In this document: positions 44,971 through 53,746 of the stretch, piece after piece
Layout of the letters: each line of letters opens with the position of its first letter
How positions within the stretch are numbered: position 1 is the stretch's first letter
Origin: an uncultured Muribaculaceae bacterium
Lineage (GTDB): Bacteria > Bacteroidota > Bacteroidia > Bacteroidales > Muribaculaceae
Direction: 5' to 3'
DNA length: 55,454 nucleotides
Assembly: GCA_934555895.1 (NCBI GenBank)
Contig: CAKTFH010000015.1
Span: 1 to 55,454, forward strand
Position numbers and translations under genes: made by a program
Notes under the pieces: generated by a model
What the model was told of the DNA's origin: nothing
The model's database searches: none
The model's input: the letters and a program-made list of their open reading frames with translations, nothing else

Positions 44971-45060
44971 GAGTATGTTTACTTTTTACTTTATGAAATC
45001 TCCGGACATACTCTGAAATTCTCTCTAAATTTTAACTTAAGACAAAAGTAAACATACACT
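44971..45060 (+). promoter_or_regulatory. Leader with two mutually exclusive stems before the 714-aa gene
   Basis: GTATGTTTACTTTT (44973-44986) pairs perfectly with AAAAGTAAACATAC (45044-45057). The same left segment GAGTATGT (44971-44978) can instead pair with ACATACTC (45006-45013). The right arm ends 21 bases before the ATG at 45079. This is the layout of an attenuator or translational switch; a short inverted-repeat element is the alternative. Confidence 0.5.
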
Positions 45061-45078
45061 TAAAAATTACCAATAATC

Positions 45079-47223
45079 ATGCGACTGTTCAATATCATAC
45101 TTGTGGCATTGATTGCTACATTCGGTCTTTCGGCCCAAGCCACTACCGATGGTGGTAAAGTAATGGTGGTGAAAACTTCCGATGGCCATACCGCCAGATA
45201 CAATATAGCTGATGTGGAAGAAATTACTTTCGAAGATTTTACGGTTCCAGCTCCTAGGCCTGTAGCTGTGGTGTCGGTAGAGAATCTTACTCCGTCGTTC
45301 ATTGGCGTTGAGGGCATCGCTCCGGGTGAAGAACTAATTGCGGGAGAAACTGCTACTCTTACAATCACCCCCGGCGAAATTCTTTCCGGCGGCTTCAGCG
45401 ACTATCACCTGATGCATATCCATGTACATGTTAACGACCGGGTAATAGTTCCTGTTGTGACCGAAGGGTTTGTCAATGGTTCGGAGAGCATCGCCGTTGA
45501 TTTCATAGTGCCTGATGATGATTGTCACATTACGGTGTGCTATAGTGTGCAGCAGCAATTAATAGACGGTGGTTACACTATGTTGCTCGAAAATCATCCC
45601 TCGGTGCGTCTTTATGGAGTAAGTCCCGATGAGCACTATAAATATTTTGATGCGTATCTCAAGGTGGAAGAGGCGTTTGTAATAAGGTCGGTTGAGTTCA
45701 GGATGGGCGACGGCGAGTGGCACGATGTGCTCTCCACTCCCGGCTGCGACTGGAGCGCGCAGGACGATGTGCCAAATCTGTATGGCATAAAAATTCGTCC
45801 TGATGGGGAGAATGTTACCGGTAATGTTGTGCTTCGTGTAACAGGGGAACAGCATCAGCGCTATGGTATAACATGGCTGAATGCCACATCAAAGTATATG
45901 GATGTCGAGAAGACGGTATTGCCTGCACAAGCCATTGACGGTGATGTGGTAACCGCTGAAATTTGGATGAATGACGATTATTATCTTTATAGTGCGTCGG
46001 CTGACTGTGGCGTGGCTCCGGAGGTGCTATACGGCGCATATGTGCGTTTCACTATGCCTGCTTCTGATGTCACGGTCAATCTGGATGTACGTGCAAAAAT
46101 TCCGGTGACATATGATGCCGAGAGCGAGCATGTTGTTACGGCAGAAATCTACGATGCCCCCGATATGTATTATGGACGGCCTACAGCTATCGGCGTGCCA
46201 GGAGAAGCTGTCTATATATTTGTTACAGCTGAAAACGGCTTTAAGCCCCTGACGGCAACCAATAGCAATGGCGAGACATTTCTCTTCAGTCACTATGGCG
46301 ACAATATCTACATGGCGGCCGTAACCATTCCTGAAGATGCCCTGTCGATGGCTGTCGGTGTGCAATGCGCTGCGGCTCATACGGTAGCATCTGCTCAAGA
46401 GGTGGTGTTCAATGCCGGTCAGCTGTATGCTGCTGGCGAAACCGTGTGCTTCTCCATACGTGTTCTTACAGGGAAGCAGATAGACTCTGTAACAGCTACC
46501 ACGGCATCAGGCAATAATGTCGAGGTGATGCTTGATGGTCCGTATGGAACATTTGTGATGCCCGATGAGGATGTGAATGTGACCGTTGTTTTTTCTGATC
46601 TTAATGATGAGGAAACCGTTTCGGTAATCGCGAAATATGATGAGGAACTGTATCACGTAAGCAGCAGCACAAATTACGACTGGGATTTCATCGAGGGCTT
46701 TTCTGCTGTGAAAAATTCCACGATGTATCTGTCTGTTGCAAGTTGGGAAGGTGATTTTTTCTATGTGGGGGTAAAGATTGGCGACGCTGTCGCGATTTAT
46801 CCCGCGACTATTGATCCGGATGGTGGGCAGTATGTATTCGGCAAGGCTATTGTGATGACAGGCAACACTGTCATCAAAGTGGGAGCCACTGAAGCTGCAG
46901 TGTCGTTTGACGAGCCCGTTGCCGATATGGTATCGGTGAAGGCAATCTTCGACGAAGACCAGTACAGCGTGCGTAGCAGTACAAATTTCGGTTGGAATTT
47001 TGCAGAGGGATTTGCAATTGAAAAAGGCACATCCATGTATGTGACAGTTTACGACAACTATGGCGAGAATTTCTATGTAGGGGTAAAGATGGGCGATACC
47101 GTAACGGTGTATCCTGCCGTGGAGGATGAAGATAGCGGCGAGTTTACTTTCGGCCGTTCAATCACGGCTGATGCCGACACTCTCATCAAGGTCGGTGCTA
47201 CCGAAGCCGCGGTTCAGTTCTGA
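45079..47223 (+). CDS. Secreted repeat protein with tandem C-terminal ~97-aa repeats
   Basis: 714 aa with signal peptide (1-20). After the N-terminal motif SDGHTARYNIADVEEITFED come several beta-rich modules ending in the phrase MPxxDVxV or a variant: FIVPDDDCHITVCY (about 140), FTMPASDVTVNLD (about 340), FVMPDEDVNVTVVF (about 505), a pattern seen in divergent InlB B-repeat-like surface domains. Two tandem copies of a 97-98-residue repeat follow (about 514-610 and 617-714), each with STNyxWxFxEGF, YVGVKxGDxVxxYPA and IKVGATEAAV. No catalytic motif or lipobox. I infer a cell-surface or secreted adhesion/structural role and know no named family for the C-terminal repeat. Confidence 0.7.
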   Translation: MRLFNIILVALIATFGLSAQATTDGGKVMVVKTSDGHTARYNIADVEEITFEDFTVPAPRPVAVVSVENLTPSFIGVEGIAPGEELIAGETATLTITPGEILSGGFSDYHLMHIHVHVNDRVIVPVVTEGFVNGSESIAVDFIVPDDDCHITVCYSVQQQLIDGGYTMLLENHPSVRLYGVSPDEHYKYFDAYLKVEEAFVIRSVEFRMGDGEWHDVLSTPGCDWSAQDDVPNLYGIKIRPDGENVTGNVVLRVTGEQHQRYGITWLNATSKYMDVEKTVLPAQAIDGDVVTAEIWMNDDYYLYSASADCGVAPEVLYGAYVRFTMPASDVTVNLDVRAKIPVTYDAESEHVVTAEIYDAPDMYYGRPTAIGVPGEAVYIFVTAENGFKPLTATNSNGETFLFSHYGDNIYMAAVTIPEDALSMAVGVQCAAAHTVASAQEVVFNAGQLYAAGETVCFSIRVLTGKQIDSVTATTASGNNVEVMLDGPYGTFVMPDEDVNVTVVFSDLNDEETVSVIAKYDEELYHVSSSTNYDWDFIEGFSAVKNSTMYLSVASWEGDFFYVGVKIGDAVAIYPATIDPDGGQYVFGKAIVMTGNTVIKVGATEAAVSFDEPVADMVSVKAIFDEDQYSVRSSTNFGWNFAEGFAIEKGTSMYVTVYDNYGENFYVGVKMGDTVTVYPAVEDEDSGEFTFGRSITADADTLIKVGATEAAVQF

Positions 47224-47230
47224 AAATGGC

Positions 47231-47301
47231 AAACAGAGTAAAAAACTTTTGGCCGCTTTCCCAAAATTGGAAAAGCGGCCAAAAGTTTTTTACCTCTGTT
47301 G
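47231..47301. terminator. Long bidirectional terminator
   Basis: A 19-bp perfect core (47241-47259 with 47272-47290, starting AAAAACTTTTGGCC) is extended by an AACAGAG/CTCTGTT pairing with one bulge. A runs on the left and T runs on the right serve both strands. It ends 4 bases from the SPOR gene stop and 7 after the stop of the repeat protein. Confidence 0.88.
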
Positions 47302-47304
47302 TTT

Positions 47305-47802
47305 TCAGCGGGAGAGGATGAAGGGGCAGGGCGATGCCATCTGCACCGGCGATGATGTCTGCAGTGAGTGCAGGGCTGTCACTGCAGAGTCGAGCGATGA
47401 GGTGGTGTAGGCGCCCACATAGTAGCGCTTGTCGGAGGGGTTCTGCAGTATCAGCGGCGACTGCCACATTCCACCGGCGTCGCGGAGACGACCGAATACC
47501 GAGCGCGAGTTGAAAATCTGCTTGAATGTGGCTGCCACCACGGTGTAGCGTTGCGGCTTGGCGCCCTCCACATGTGTGACACGCATGGCCCTTAGGGGAA
47601 TGCTGTCGCCGTTGTAGATAGTGGTTGCTCTCGCTTCCTCGCGGCTGAGTGCGGCGCGCTCGTCGGCGGTGAGTGCCGCGTCCTTTTTCTCGCGGGCTAT
47701 CTGGTAGGCGGCCGCATAGTTGGCCTCGGTGGTCTTGCATGAGGTGAAGGCACCGCCGAGAAGCATGGCCATCACAGCTATGGAGCAAAATGATTTTTTC
47801 AT
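47305..47802 (-). CDS. SPOR-domain lipoprotein
   Basis: 165 aa. Signal peptide with lipobox AFTSC (Cys22), so an outer-membrane or periplasmic lipoprotein. The C-terminal half has the SPOR fold pattern: YTVVAATFKQIFNSRSVFGR, then RYYVGAYTTSSLDSAVTALH. SPOR domains bind denuded peptidoglycan, usually at the division site. The middle is a charged helix (AREKKDAALTADERAALS). Last gene of a probable four-gene message; the GH13 gene ends 23 bases upstream. Confidence 0.85.
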   Translation of the reverse strand: MKKSFCSIAVMAMLLGGAFTSCKTTEANYAAAYQIAREKKDAALTADERAALSREEARATTIYNGDSIPLRAMRVTHVEGAKPQRYTVVAATFKQIFNSRSVFGRLRDAGGMWQSPLILQNPSDKRYYVGAYTTSSLDSAVTALHSLQTSSPVQMASPCPFILSR

Positions 47803-47825
47803 AAAGAGGGCGTTTTCGGGTATGT

Positions 47826-49691
47826 TCAGAAATTCTGGAGTATCATTACCTCGCGGGGAGCGAAGGTCATCTTCTCCTCAATGGTAACGGGGCGTCCGGT
47901 TATCATATTGTGCATTGTGGTGCCGTAGGGAAGTATTTCCACGGTGCGGTCCATGGTTACCTCATTGGGTTCGCCGGTGCCGTTGAGGAGCACCACGATG
48001 CGGCGGTCGCCGAGTCGACGCTCATACACATATATGCCGTTTTGCGGCATGAAGTGGCGCAAGGTGCCACGGGCAATCACTTCGTTGACCTGCGGCGAGC
48101 GGCGCCAGCGCAGCAGCTTGCTCAGATAGTCCCATCCCTCGCGCTGCAGGGGAGTGCGACCTTCTGATGTGAACTCCGAGTGGTCATCACCTTCGAAGCC
48201 GCCGGGCATGTCGAGGCGTATGTGGCCGTCGGTCACTTTCTTGGTTCCGTTCATGAGCAGTTCGGTGCCGTAATATAGCTGAGGTATGCCGCGTGAGGTG
48301 AGCAGGAACGCCATGGCTTGTTTCCAAGTGCCGAGCGAGTCGGGCATTGCCGCCAGGAAGCGGTCGGTGTCGTGATTGTCGAAGAACGTGAGTACATGCT
48401 GCGGGTCGGCATACAGATAGTCGAGCGCGAGGTGGTCGTAGAGGTGGTTGAGGCCGTTCCAAGGGTCGGTCTCCTCGTCGAAATATTTGTGGCCGTTGAT
48501 GCTTAGCATGAAGTCCATCACTGTGGGGAGGTTGGTGTTCACCGGATTCAGGCGGTTGCCTGCCTGCCAGAAGGCCGAGCCGGCTTCGTTGCCGTACCAG
48601 CATTCGCCCACGATGTTGAAGTTGGGGTATTCGCGCAACACATCGGCTGCCCATCCGGCCATGGCTTCCATGTCGGCATAGGGATATGTGTCCATGCGTA
48701 TGCCGTTGATTTTCGAGCTCTCGATCCACCAGATGGAGTTCTGGGTGAGGTATTTCATCAGGTGTCGGTTGCGCTGGTTGAGGTCGGGCATGTCGGGCAC
48801 GAACCATCCGTTTACCGTGTGGTCGAGGTCGTAGTCCGACACATAGGGGTCGTGCACGGTGCTCAGACGGAAGTTTGTGAGCGTGCCTCCGTCAGGGTGG
48901 TTATACCAGTCGGCGGCAGGCATGTCGGCCATCCACGGGTGTGCCGAGCCGGTGTGATTGAATATCATGTCCATCACCACTTTCATGCCGCGCTTGTGGG
49001 CGTCGGCCACGAGAGCCGCCCAGTCGTCGTTGGTGCCGAAGCGGGGGTCGATGCGGTAATAGTCGGTGGTGGCGTAGCCATGGTATGAGCCCCCGGGCAT
49101 ATCGTTCTCAAGCACGGGTGTCGACCATATGGCGGTGACCCCGAGCGAGTCGAGATAATCAAGATGCTTGCGTATGCCTGCAATGTTGCCGCCGTGGCGT
49201 GTGGAGGGTTGGGTGCGGTCGTAGGCCACGGGATAGTCAAGCCCCTCGAACTCGCGTGCCGCGTCGGCGTCGCCGCGTGCGAAGCGGTCGGGCATGAGCA
49301 GATAGAGCACATCCGATGCTGAGAAACCGGTGTAATCCTCCGGCTTGCGGTCGCGTGCCTTTAGCTCATAGTCGAGCACGGTGGAATGCTTGTCGGCCGT
49401 GAGGCGGATGGGCATTTTGCCCGGTTTGGTGTCGGGGCTTATGGTGAGATAGAGGAGCTTGTAGTTTGGGCTATCGAGCCTCACCTGTTCGGCGAGTCTT
49501 ACTCCGGGATAGTCGAGCGATGCTTCGGCGCGGCCTATATCTTTGCCTGTGAGCATAATCTGCAGGGTGTCGCAGTTCATTCCCACCCACCAGTGAGGTG
49601 GTTCCACTTTGGTGATTTCGGGAGTTTTCGGGGCTGCGAAAAGCGATGCTCCGGCCATTAGGGCAGCTCCGAGGGTTTTCAGTCGTTTCAT
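47826..49691 (-). CDS. Secreted GH13 alpha-amylase (neopullulanase/SusA-like)
   Basis: Start at ATG 49691 (MKRLKTLGAALMAGASLFAA), 621 aa with signal peptide; the longer frame to 49925 adds an unrelated extension. The N-terminal cyclomaltodextrinase-type domain (EITKVEPPHWWVGMN) precedes the GH13 barrel: DMIFNH (241-246), nucleophile Asp334 in GIRMDTYPYA, acid/base Glu363 in VGECWYGNE, and Asp441 in FFDNHD. A C-terminal beta domain ends the protein. It should hydrolyse alpha-1,4-glucans in the periplasm, like SusA. The upstream gene encodes a six-hairpin-like lipoprotein. No SusC/SusD is nearby. Confidence 0.93.
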   Translation of the reverse strand: MKRLKTLGAALMAGASLFAAPKTPEITKVEPPHWWVGMNCDTLQIMLTGKDIGRAEASLDYPGVRLAEQVRLDSPNYKLLYLTISPDTKPGKMPIRLTADKHSTVLDYELKARDRKPEDYTGFSASDVLYLLMPDRFARGDADAAREFEGLDYPVAYDRTQPSTRHGGNIAGIRKHLDYLDSLGVTAIWSTPVLENDMPGGSYHGYATTDYYRIDPRFGTNDDWAALVADAHKRGMKVVMDMIFNHTGSAHPWMADMPAADWYNHPDGGTLTNFRLSTVHDPYVSDYDLDHTVNGWFVPDMPDLNQRNRHLMKYLTQNSIWWIESSKINGIRMDTYPYADMEAMAGWAADVLREYPNFNIVGECWYGNEAGSAFWQAGNRLNPVNTNLPTVMDFMLSINGHKYFDEETDPWNGLNHLYDHLALDYLYADPQHVLTFFDNHDTDRFLAAMPDSLGTWKQAMAFLLTSRGIPQLYYGTELLMNGTKKVTDGHIRLDMPGGFEGDDHSEFTSEGRTPLQREGWDYLSKLLRWRRSPQVNEVIARGTLRHFMPQNGIYVYERRLGDRRIVVLLNGTGEPNEVTMDRTVEILPYGTTMHNMITGRPVTIEEKMTFAPREVMILQNF

Positions 49692-49738
49692 TGCTGTTGA
49701 ATTTAATGTAAGTAAGATGATATGTAGTTTAAGATATT

Positions 49739-51982
49739 CTATTGTGGAAGGAGATAGAGGCGCAGGCAGTCGGCAAGCAGTGTGTTGCGCAGTGGGTCGA
49801 CATACACTGGCGACGGCTGGAAGAAACGCAGCTCCAGAGTGTGCTCGCCTTCGGTGAGGTAGAGCTCTATGGGATTGGAAAATGCGGTGTGCTCTTCCCA
49901 GTGGCGTTCGGGGTCCGGGTCCCATTCCAGTGGCGACAGCTGGGTGAAAACCATAATGCCGGCATTGCTTCCGTCGACATACAGCGACCGAAGCGCCGTG
50001 CGTAGTCGTGGGTTGACGATGCCCAGTCCGTTGATGTAGCCCACATCGGCGGCATAGCGCCCGGTGCGCGGCACATCAACCGTGAAGCGGATGACGGAGT
50101 TGCGGTAGCGGTGCGACTCTACCATGCGCGATGCCCAGCGTCGGTCGGCAATAAGTCGTGTGCCCCCTTTCGCCACTTTGGCCAGAGGCACGGTTATGAG
50201 GTTTTTTTGTGGAATGAATATGTGGGGCGAAGTGGCGAATCCGGCAGTGCCATCGGAGGTGACCGTGGCGAACTGCAGTATGGCCGTGGTATTGGTGTCA
50301 AACAGTTGAAAGCGGCCTGTAGTCACTGAATCGGTCTCTACGCCGTTGCGCCACAGAAAATTGTTTTTACCGGCGATGGTGGCAAGGCGGTCTGTGGCCC
50401 ACATTGCGGCGGGTGCCGGCGGGAGGACCCCCGGGAGTGCCACAGCTGTTTGGCTTTCGGGGTGAGGACCTTGTTCAAGTGTTATCTCTATATGGTGTTT
50501 ACCTTCCGACGAAGCGGGATAAAAGCATTGATCCGACGGTTTGCCGTCGATGGCGAATGATGCCACCGACGAGCCGGTGCCGCTGATGGTTATGGACAGC
50601 TCGCTGCGGCGGTAGCGTAAGTGCGATATATGCATGGTGCCGGACATGCCGGTAGGTACGGAAGGAGTGAACCGCAGGCCGTCGAAAGCAGTGTGTATGC
50701 CGCAGAACCCTCTCAGCACCAGTGATGACAGCGGCTGGCGGAATGTCGGAAACTCCGGCGGCCGGCTTGAGAGCAGGTCGGAGCACACATGGCTTATCAA
50801 TGCTCCGGCAGCGAGATTATATGCCCGGGCGTAGGATGTGCGGCCCATGGCCACGGCTCTAAGGGTCAGAGCAAGAGTCTCGGCTGAAGCGTTGGGGCGG
50901 TGTGGCGATGCTGACAGTCTCGGCGTGAAGATTTCCGTGCCGAGGGTGTCGGCGGCGAAGTGTCTCGCTATTGAGGCGGTCATGTCGGGAAGGGGCAGTC
51001 CGGCAATTATGGCTATGGACTGGGCGATGTTGTCGGACGCTTCCAACGGCAATTGTGTGAGTGCGTAGCCATAGAGCATGGCATCGAAATTACCTGTCTG
51101 CGGATTCCAGAAATTGCGGAACACATCGTGTCGGATGCTGTCGTGGTCAGCAGATAAATCGGGCAGGTGAGAGCGCTCGTTGCGCTGCGCCATTTCGGTG
51201 TTGATGGCATGCAGGGTGCTCAGCCAGGCCCAGTGCATGGCGTTTACTGCGAAAGTCGAGCATACTGCGAACTGCTCCGGCCCCATCCATTGGGGGAACG
51301 CTTGCGAACTCTCGGCTATGTAGCGGGGCACCCCTGAGATGAGGCCGGTGGATTGGTTGAGCATCACCTGTGTGTCGATGCCGTCGACATTGGCGGCGGC
51401 TTCGCCCAGTGTGGCAAGCGAGGCGCGGTTGGCGGTGATGTTGAAGAGCTCGGTGGCCGCCATGAGCCACTGGTGGCTGTCGTTGATAACCGGCCAGCCG
51501 AAACGGCGTGTCTCGGCGGGCACTATGTGGCCGTTGCGCAGGCGTGAGAACAGCAGTTTTTCCCCTTCCGCTCCGACAAACGGGTTTAGCCACAGTTCGA
51601 AAGGAGTGAGCCAGGTGAACACCTGTGTCTGGGGGCGTGCCTGCTCCAGGCGGAACAGTGCATCGAAAATCGGGAAATCCGATTTGAATTCGAAGGCTCC
51701 ACGTGAAGCTTCCGGCTCTCCGATGGAGATGGTGCGCAGGGTGTTGCCTTCCACGCTGATGCGCAGCAGGGTGTCGCCGGCTGTGCACACGGCCATGCCG
51801 GTGCCGAGGGCCACGCTGTCGGGTGTGATGCTGTAAAGCGATGTGCACAGCGTGGGCGCAACATCGCCCGATGGTGTGTTGCGCCCACAGCTTGTGGCCG
51901 TTACGGCAAGCATTGCCATTGAGATGGCCGCTGTTGCCGCGATGCCGTGAAGAGTGTGTATGGATGTCAGTCTACCGCACAT
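49739..51982 (-). CDS. Six-hairpin glycosidase-like lipoprotein
   Basis: 747 aa with a signal and lipobox ending TATSC (Cys32). A middle region of about residues 150-420 with Trp-rich helices (FPQWMGPEQFAVCSTFAVNAMHWAW, a phrase given here only in part: FPQWMGPEQF) suits an (alpha/alpha)6 barrel. Around 440-480 the sequence GIHTAFDGLRFTPSVP followed by LRYRRSELSITISGTG resembles C-terminal caps of GH65/GH94-like phosphorylases. The last 180 residues look like a carbohydrate-binding jelly roll. I recall Bacteroidales DUF4450-type proteins of this layout, but the name is tentative. It probably binds or cleaves an alpha-glucan with the GH13 enzyme 47 bases downstream. Confidence 0.6.
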   Translation of the reverse strand: MCGRLTSIHTLHGIAATAAISMAMLAVTATSCGRNTPSGDVAPTLCTSLYSITPDSVALGTGMAVCTAGDTLLRISVEGNTLRTISIGEPEASRGAFEFKSDFPIFDALFRLEQARPQTQVFTWLTPFELWLNPFVGAEGEKLLFSRLRNGHIVPAETRRFGWPVINDSHQWLMAATELFNITANRASLATLGEAAANVDGIDTQVMLNQSTGLISGVPRYIAESSQAFPQWMGPEQFAVCSTFAVNAMHWAWLSTLHAINTEMAQRNERSHLPDLSADHDSIRHDVFRNFWNPQTGNFDAMLYGYALTQLPLEASDNIAQSIAIIAGLPLPDMTASIARHFAADTLGTEIFTPRLSASPHRPNASAETLALTLRAVAMGRTSYARAYNLAAGALISHVCSDLLSSRPPEFPTFRQPLSSLVLRGFCGIHTAFDGLRFTPSVPTGMSGTMHISHLRYRRSELSITISGTGSSVASFAIDGKPSDQCFYPASSEGKHHIEITLEQGPHPESQTAVALPGVLPPAPAAMWATDRLATIAGKNNFLWRNGVETDSVTTGRFQLFDTNTTAILQFATVTSDGTAGFATSPHIFIPQKNLITVPLAKVAKGGTRLIADRRWASRMVESHRYRNSVIRFTVDVPRTGRYAADVGYINGLGIVNPRLRTALRSLYVDGSNAGIMVFTQLSPLEWDPDPERHWEEHTAFSNPIELYLTEGEHTLELRFFQPSPVYVDPLRNTLLADCLRLYLLPQ

Positions 51983-52003
51983 CGTTGCACTCCGGCGTAT
52001 GCC

Positions 52004-53251
52004 TTATTTCTTGATTTTCTTTGCTATTGCCTTTGGAATGGCGTCTTTGTGCACCAGAATGCTGAGGGTCTTGGCAAGGAAATAGGGCTCGGATACGTAG
52101 AAGAAGCCGTCATACTTCTGGTTGGTGTCCCATGAGTTCTTCACTTTATAGTAGCGGTTGCCCTTGCGGTCGCGGGCTGTGCCCACGATTTCCATGCCGT
52201 GGTCGTCGGTGGTCTCCTGACGGTCGAACATCTCCTGTCGCGATTTGGGTGTCACGGTGATTTCATCCACCGGGCCGTGGAAATTGTAGCGCTTGTCGGA
52301 GCGTTCCTGGTCGCTGAGGTGCACCCAGCGCGAAAGCTCGGTGCCGTCCATGTCGGCGGTGTCGACCTCTTTCGGCATGAGGGCCACGCCGTCTTTCCAC
52401 TTGAAGCCGCCCTCGCTTACATCGGCTGCCCACACCACGGGGTAACCGTTGTCGATGGCATTGTCCACCACGGCCTTGAGCTCGTCGAGCGCGATGTTGT
52501 CATATTTCTCCCAGAGCCAGTTGTCGGCCACCTCGAGCACGAACGGCTCATACATCGGATGGTGTGTGAACGATGTGAGGGCCACATAGTCGTCGGGCAC
52601 CAGACCGAGCTTGTCGGCGTAGGTGCGCGGGGTGTATGTGACGCCGTCTACTTCGAATGTCTCGGGCACCTCGCCCAGATATGCGTCGAGTATGGCTTCA
52701 ACGCCTTTGCGCCATGAGGTGGAGAGGCGCTTGTTGGGCTTCTTCACCACCTCCTTGAGGTAGGCTCTTAGCACACCGTCGAGCTCGCCGTGCACATGCT
52801 TCTCCTCGCCGTAGCTGAGGCCCGGATATGCGCTTTCGGGCACAGCGCCGTAGTGTTTCCACACATAGGGCACATCGGCCAGACTGCCTCCGGCAGCGAA
52901 ATTGGTCTCGCCGTACATGCGCACAAAGCGGTCTGCCTTGTCGAGATAACAATGGCGCACGGTAAACATCTCGCTGAGGTCTAGGGGCTTGCCTCCTCGG
53001 CGCACTATCTCGTCCTCGAACATTGAGGTGCCTGCGAAGCACCAGCATGTGCCGCTCTTGTTCTGGTCTTTTACTGATGTGGTGGGTATCACCTTCTCGT
53101 CGATGAAGTTGAATCCTGTAGTATCGACGGGAGCGGCTGTGGTGTCGGCTGGCACGGCCATTTGTGTGCCGGCTGCGAAATTTCCGAATGCCGATGCCGA
53201 GAGCGAAGCGGCGCTGATGGCGGCGACGGAGATGTATTTACGGTAGCTCAT
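52004..53251 (-). CDS. Exported C1-family aminopeptidase (PepC/bleomycin hydrolase-like)
   Basis: Start at ATG 53251 (MSYRKYISVAAISAASL), 415 aa; the ORF could extend 12 codons further. A signal peptide (residues 7-24) makes it exported, unlike cytosolic PepC. Papain-like catalytic set: Cys69 in NKSGTCWCFAG, His in DDHGMEIVG, Asn in YKVKNSWD, with the family phrase LDLSEMFTVRHCY. Removes N-terminal residues from peptides, probably in the periplasm. First gene of a probable operon: the next gene starts 21 bases downstream. Confidence 0.93.
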   Translation of the reverse strand: MSYRKYISVAAISAASLSASAFGNFAAGTQMAVPADTTAAPVDTTGFNFIDEKVIPTTSVKDQNKSGTCWCFAGTSMFEDEIVRRGGKPLDLSEMFTVRHCYLDKADRFVRMYGETNFAAGGSLADVPYVWKHYGAVPESAYPGLSYGEEKHVHGELDGVLRAYLKEVVKKPNKRLSTSWRKGVEAILDAYLGEVPETFEVDGVTYTPRTYADKLGLVPDDYVALTSFTHHPMYEPFVLEVADNWLWEKYDNIALDELKAVVDNAIDNGYPVVWAADVSEGGFKWKDGVALMPKEVDTADMDGTELSRWVHLSDQERSDKRYNFHGPVDEITVTPKSRQEMFDRQETTDDHGMEIVGTARDRKGNRYYKVKNSWDTNQKYDGFFYVSEPYFLAKTLSILVHKDAIPKAIAKKIKK

Positions 53252-53284
53252 TGCAAAAAGTTGATGGTTATATGCTTTGTGCAA

Positions 53285-53315
53285 CAAAAGTAACTAAAAA
53301 ACTCCACATCTCAAA
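53285..53315 (-). promoter_or_regulatory. Promoter of the aminopeptidase operon
   Basis: Minus strand TTTG (53315-53312), 19-nt spacer, TACTTTTG (53292-53285): a perfect Bacteroidota promoter, 33 bases before ATG 53251. The -33 box lies within the recurrent motif AAGTGTGTTTGA, shared with the alaS-leader element. Confidence 0.8.
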
Positions 53316-53375
53316 CACACTTTTAGGCGTTAATTATGTTTCGGGTGAATTTTGAGGAACTCATTTTGCATTTAT

Positions 53376-53407
53376 GTTGTTATTGTAATACATTTACATT
53401 AACTTTG
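53376..53407 (+). promoter_or_regulatory. Promoter of the ribbon-helix-helix gene
   Basis: GTTG (53376-53379), 20-nt spacer, TAACTTTG (53400-53407), a perfect -7 box, 20 bases before the ATG. Confidence 0.65.
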
Positions 53408-53427
53408 CAGTCTAAAATAATATCGTC

Positions 53428-53679
53428 ATGGATATAGCATTGAAGAAAAATCAGAGTTTTCGTCTTTCAGTAGAACTGATTGACCGGCTTAAACAACTGG
53501 CGAAGCGCCAGAACCGTAGTCTTAACAATTATGTTGAGACCTTGCTCCTTGATGCCGCCTATCATGAGCCCAATGCAACTACTGTCGCAGCGATGAGAGA
53601 AGTTCAGAGCGGCGCACTTCGCAATACCCCCGAACTTGACCTTACCTCCATTGAGGCAATGGAAAAATCAATGAAATAA
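53428..53679 (+). CDS. Ribbon-helix-helix antitoxin-like protein without partner
   Basis: 83 aa. N-terminal ribbon-helix-helix: strand QSFRLSVE, helices LIDRLKQLAKRQ and SLNNYVETLLLDAA, as in CopG/Arc-type antitoxins, which repress their own operon and neutralise a toxin through the C-terminal tail (ELDLTSIEAMEKSMK). No toxin gene follows: 53680-53797 carries only a promoter for the next gene, and nothing upstream on this strand fits. Either an orphan antitoxin, a remnant, or a free-standing regulator. Confidence 0.75.
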   Translation: MDIALKKNQSFRLSVELIDRLKQLAKRQNRSLNNYVETLLLDAAYHEPNATTVAAMREVQSGALRNTPELDLTSIEAMEKSMK

Positions 53680-53715
53680 AGGGGAAATAGTTCGGATTAA
53701 CCTAAAGTTGTCTGC

Positions 53716-53746
53716 TTTTTAATTCGGCGGAAAAATGTTACCTTTG
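53716..53746 (+). promoter_or_regulatory. Promoter of the Yip1-like gene
   Basis: TTTT (53716-53719), 19-nt spacer, TACCTTTG (53739-53746), a perfect -7 box, 51 bases upstream of the ATG. Confidence 0.65.
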
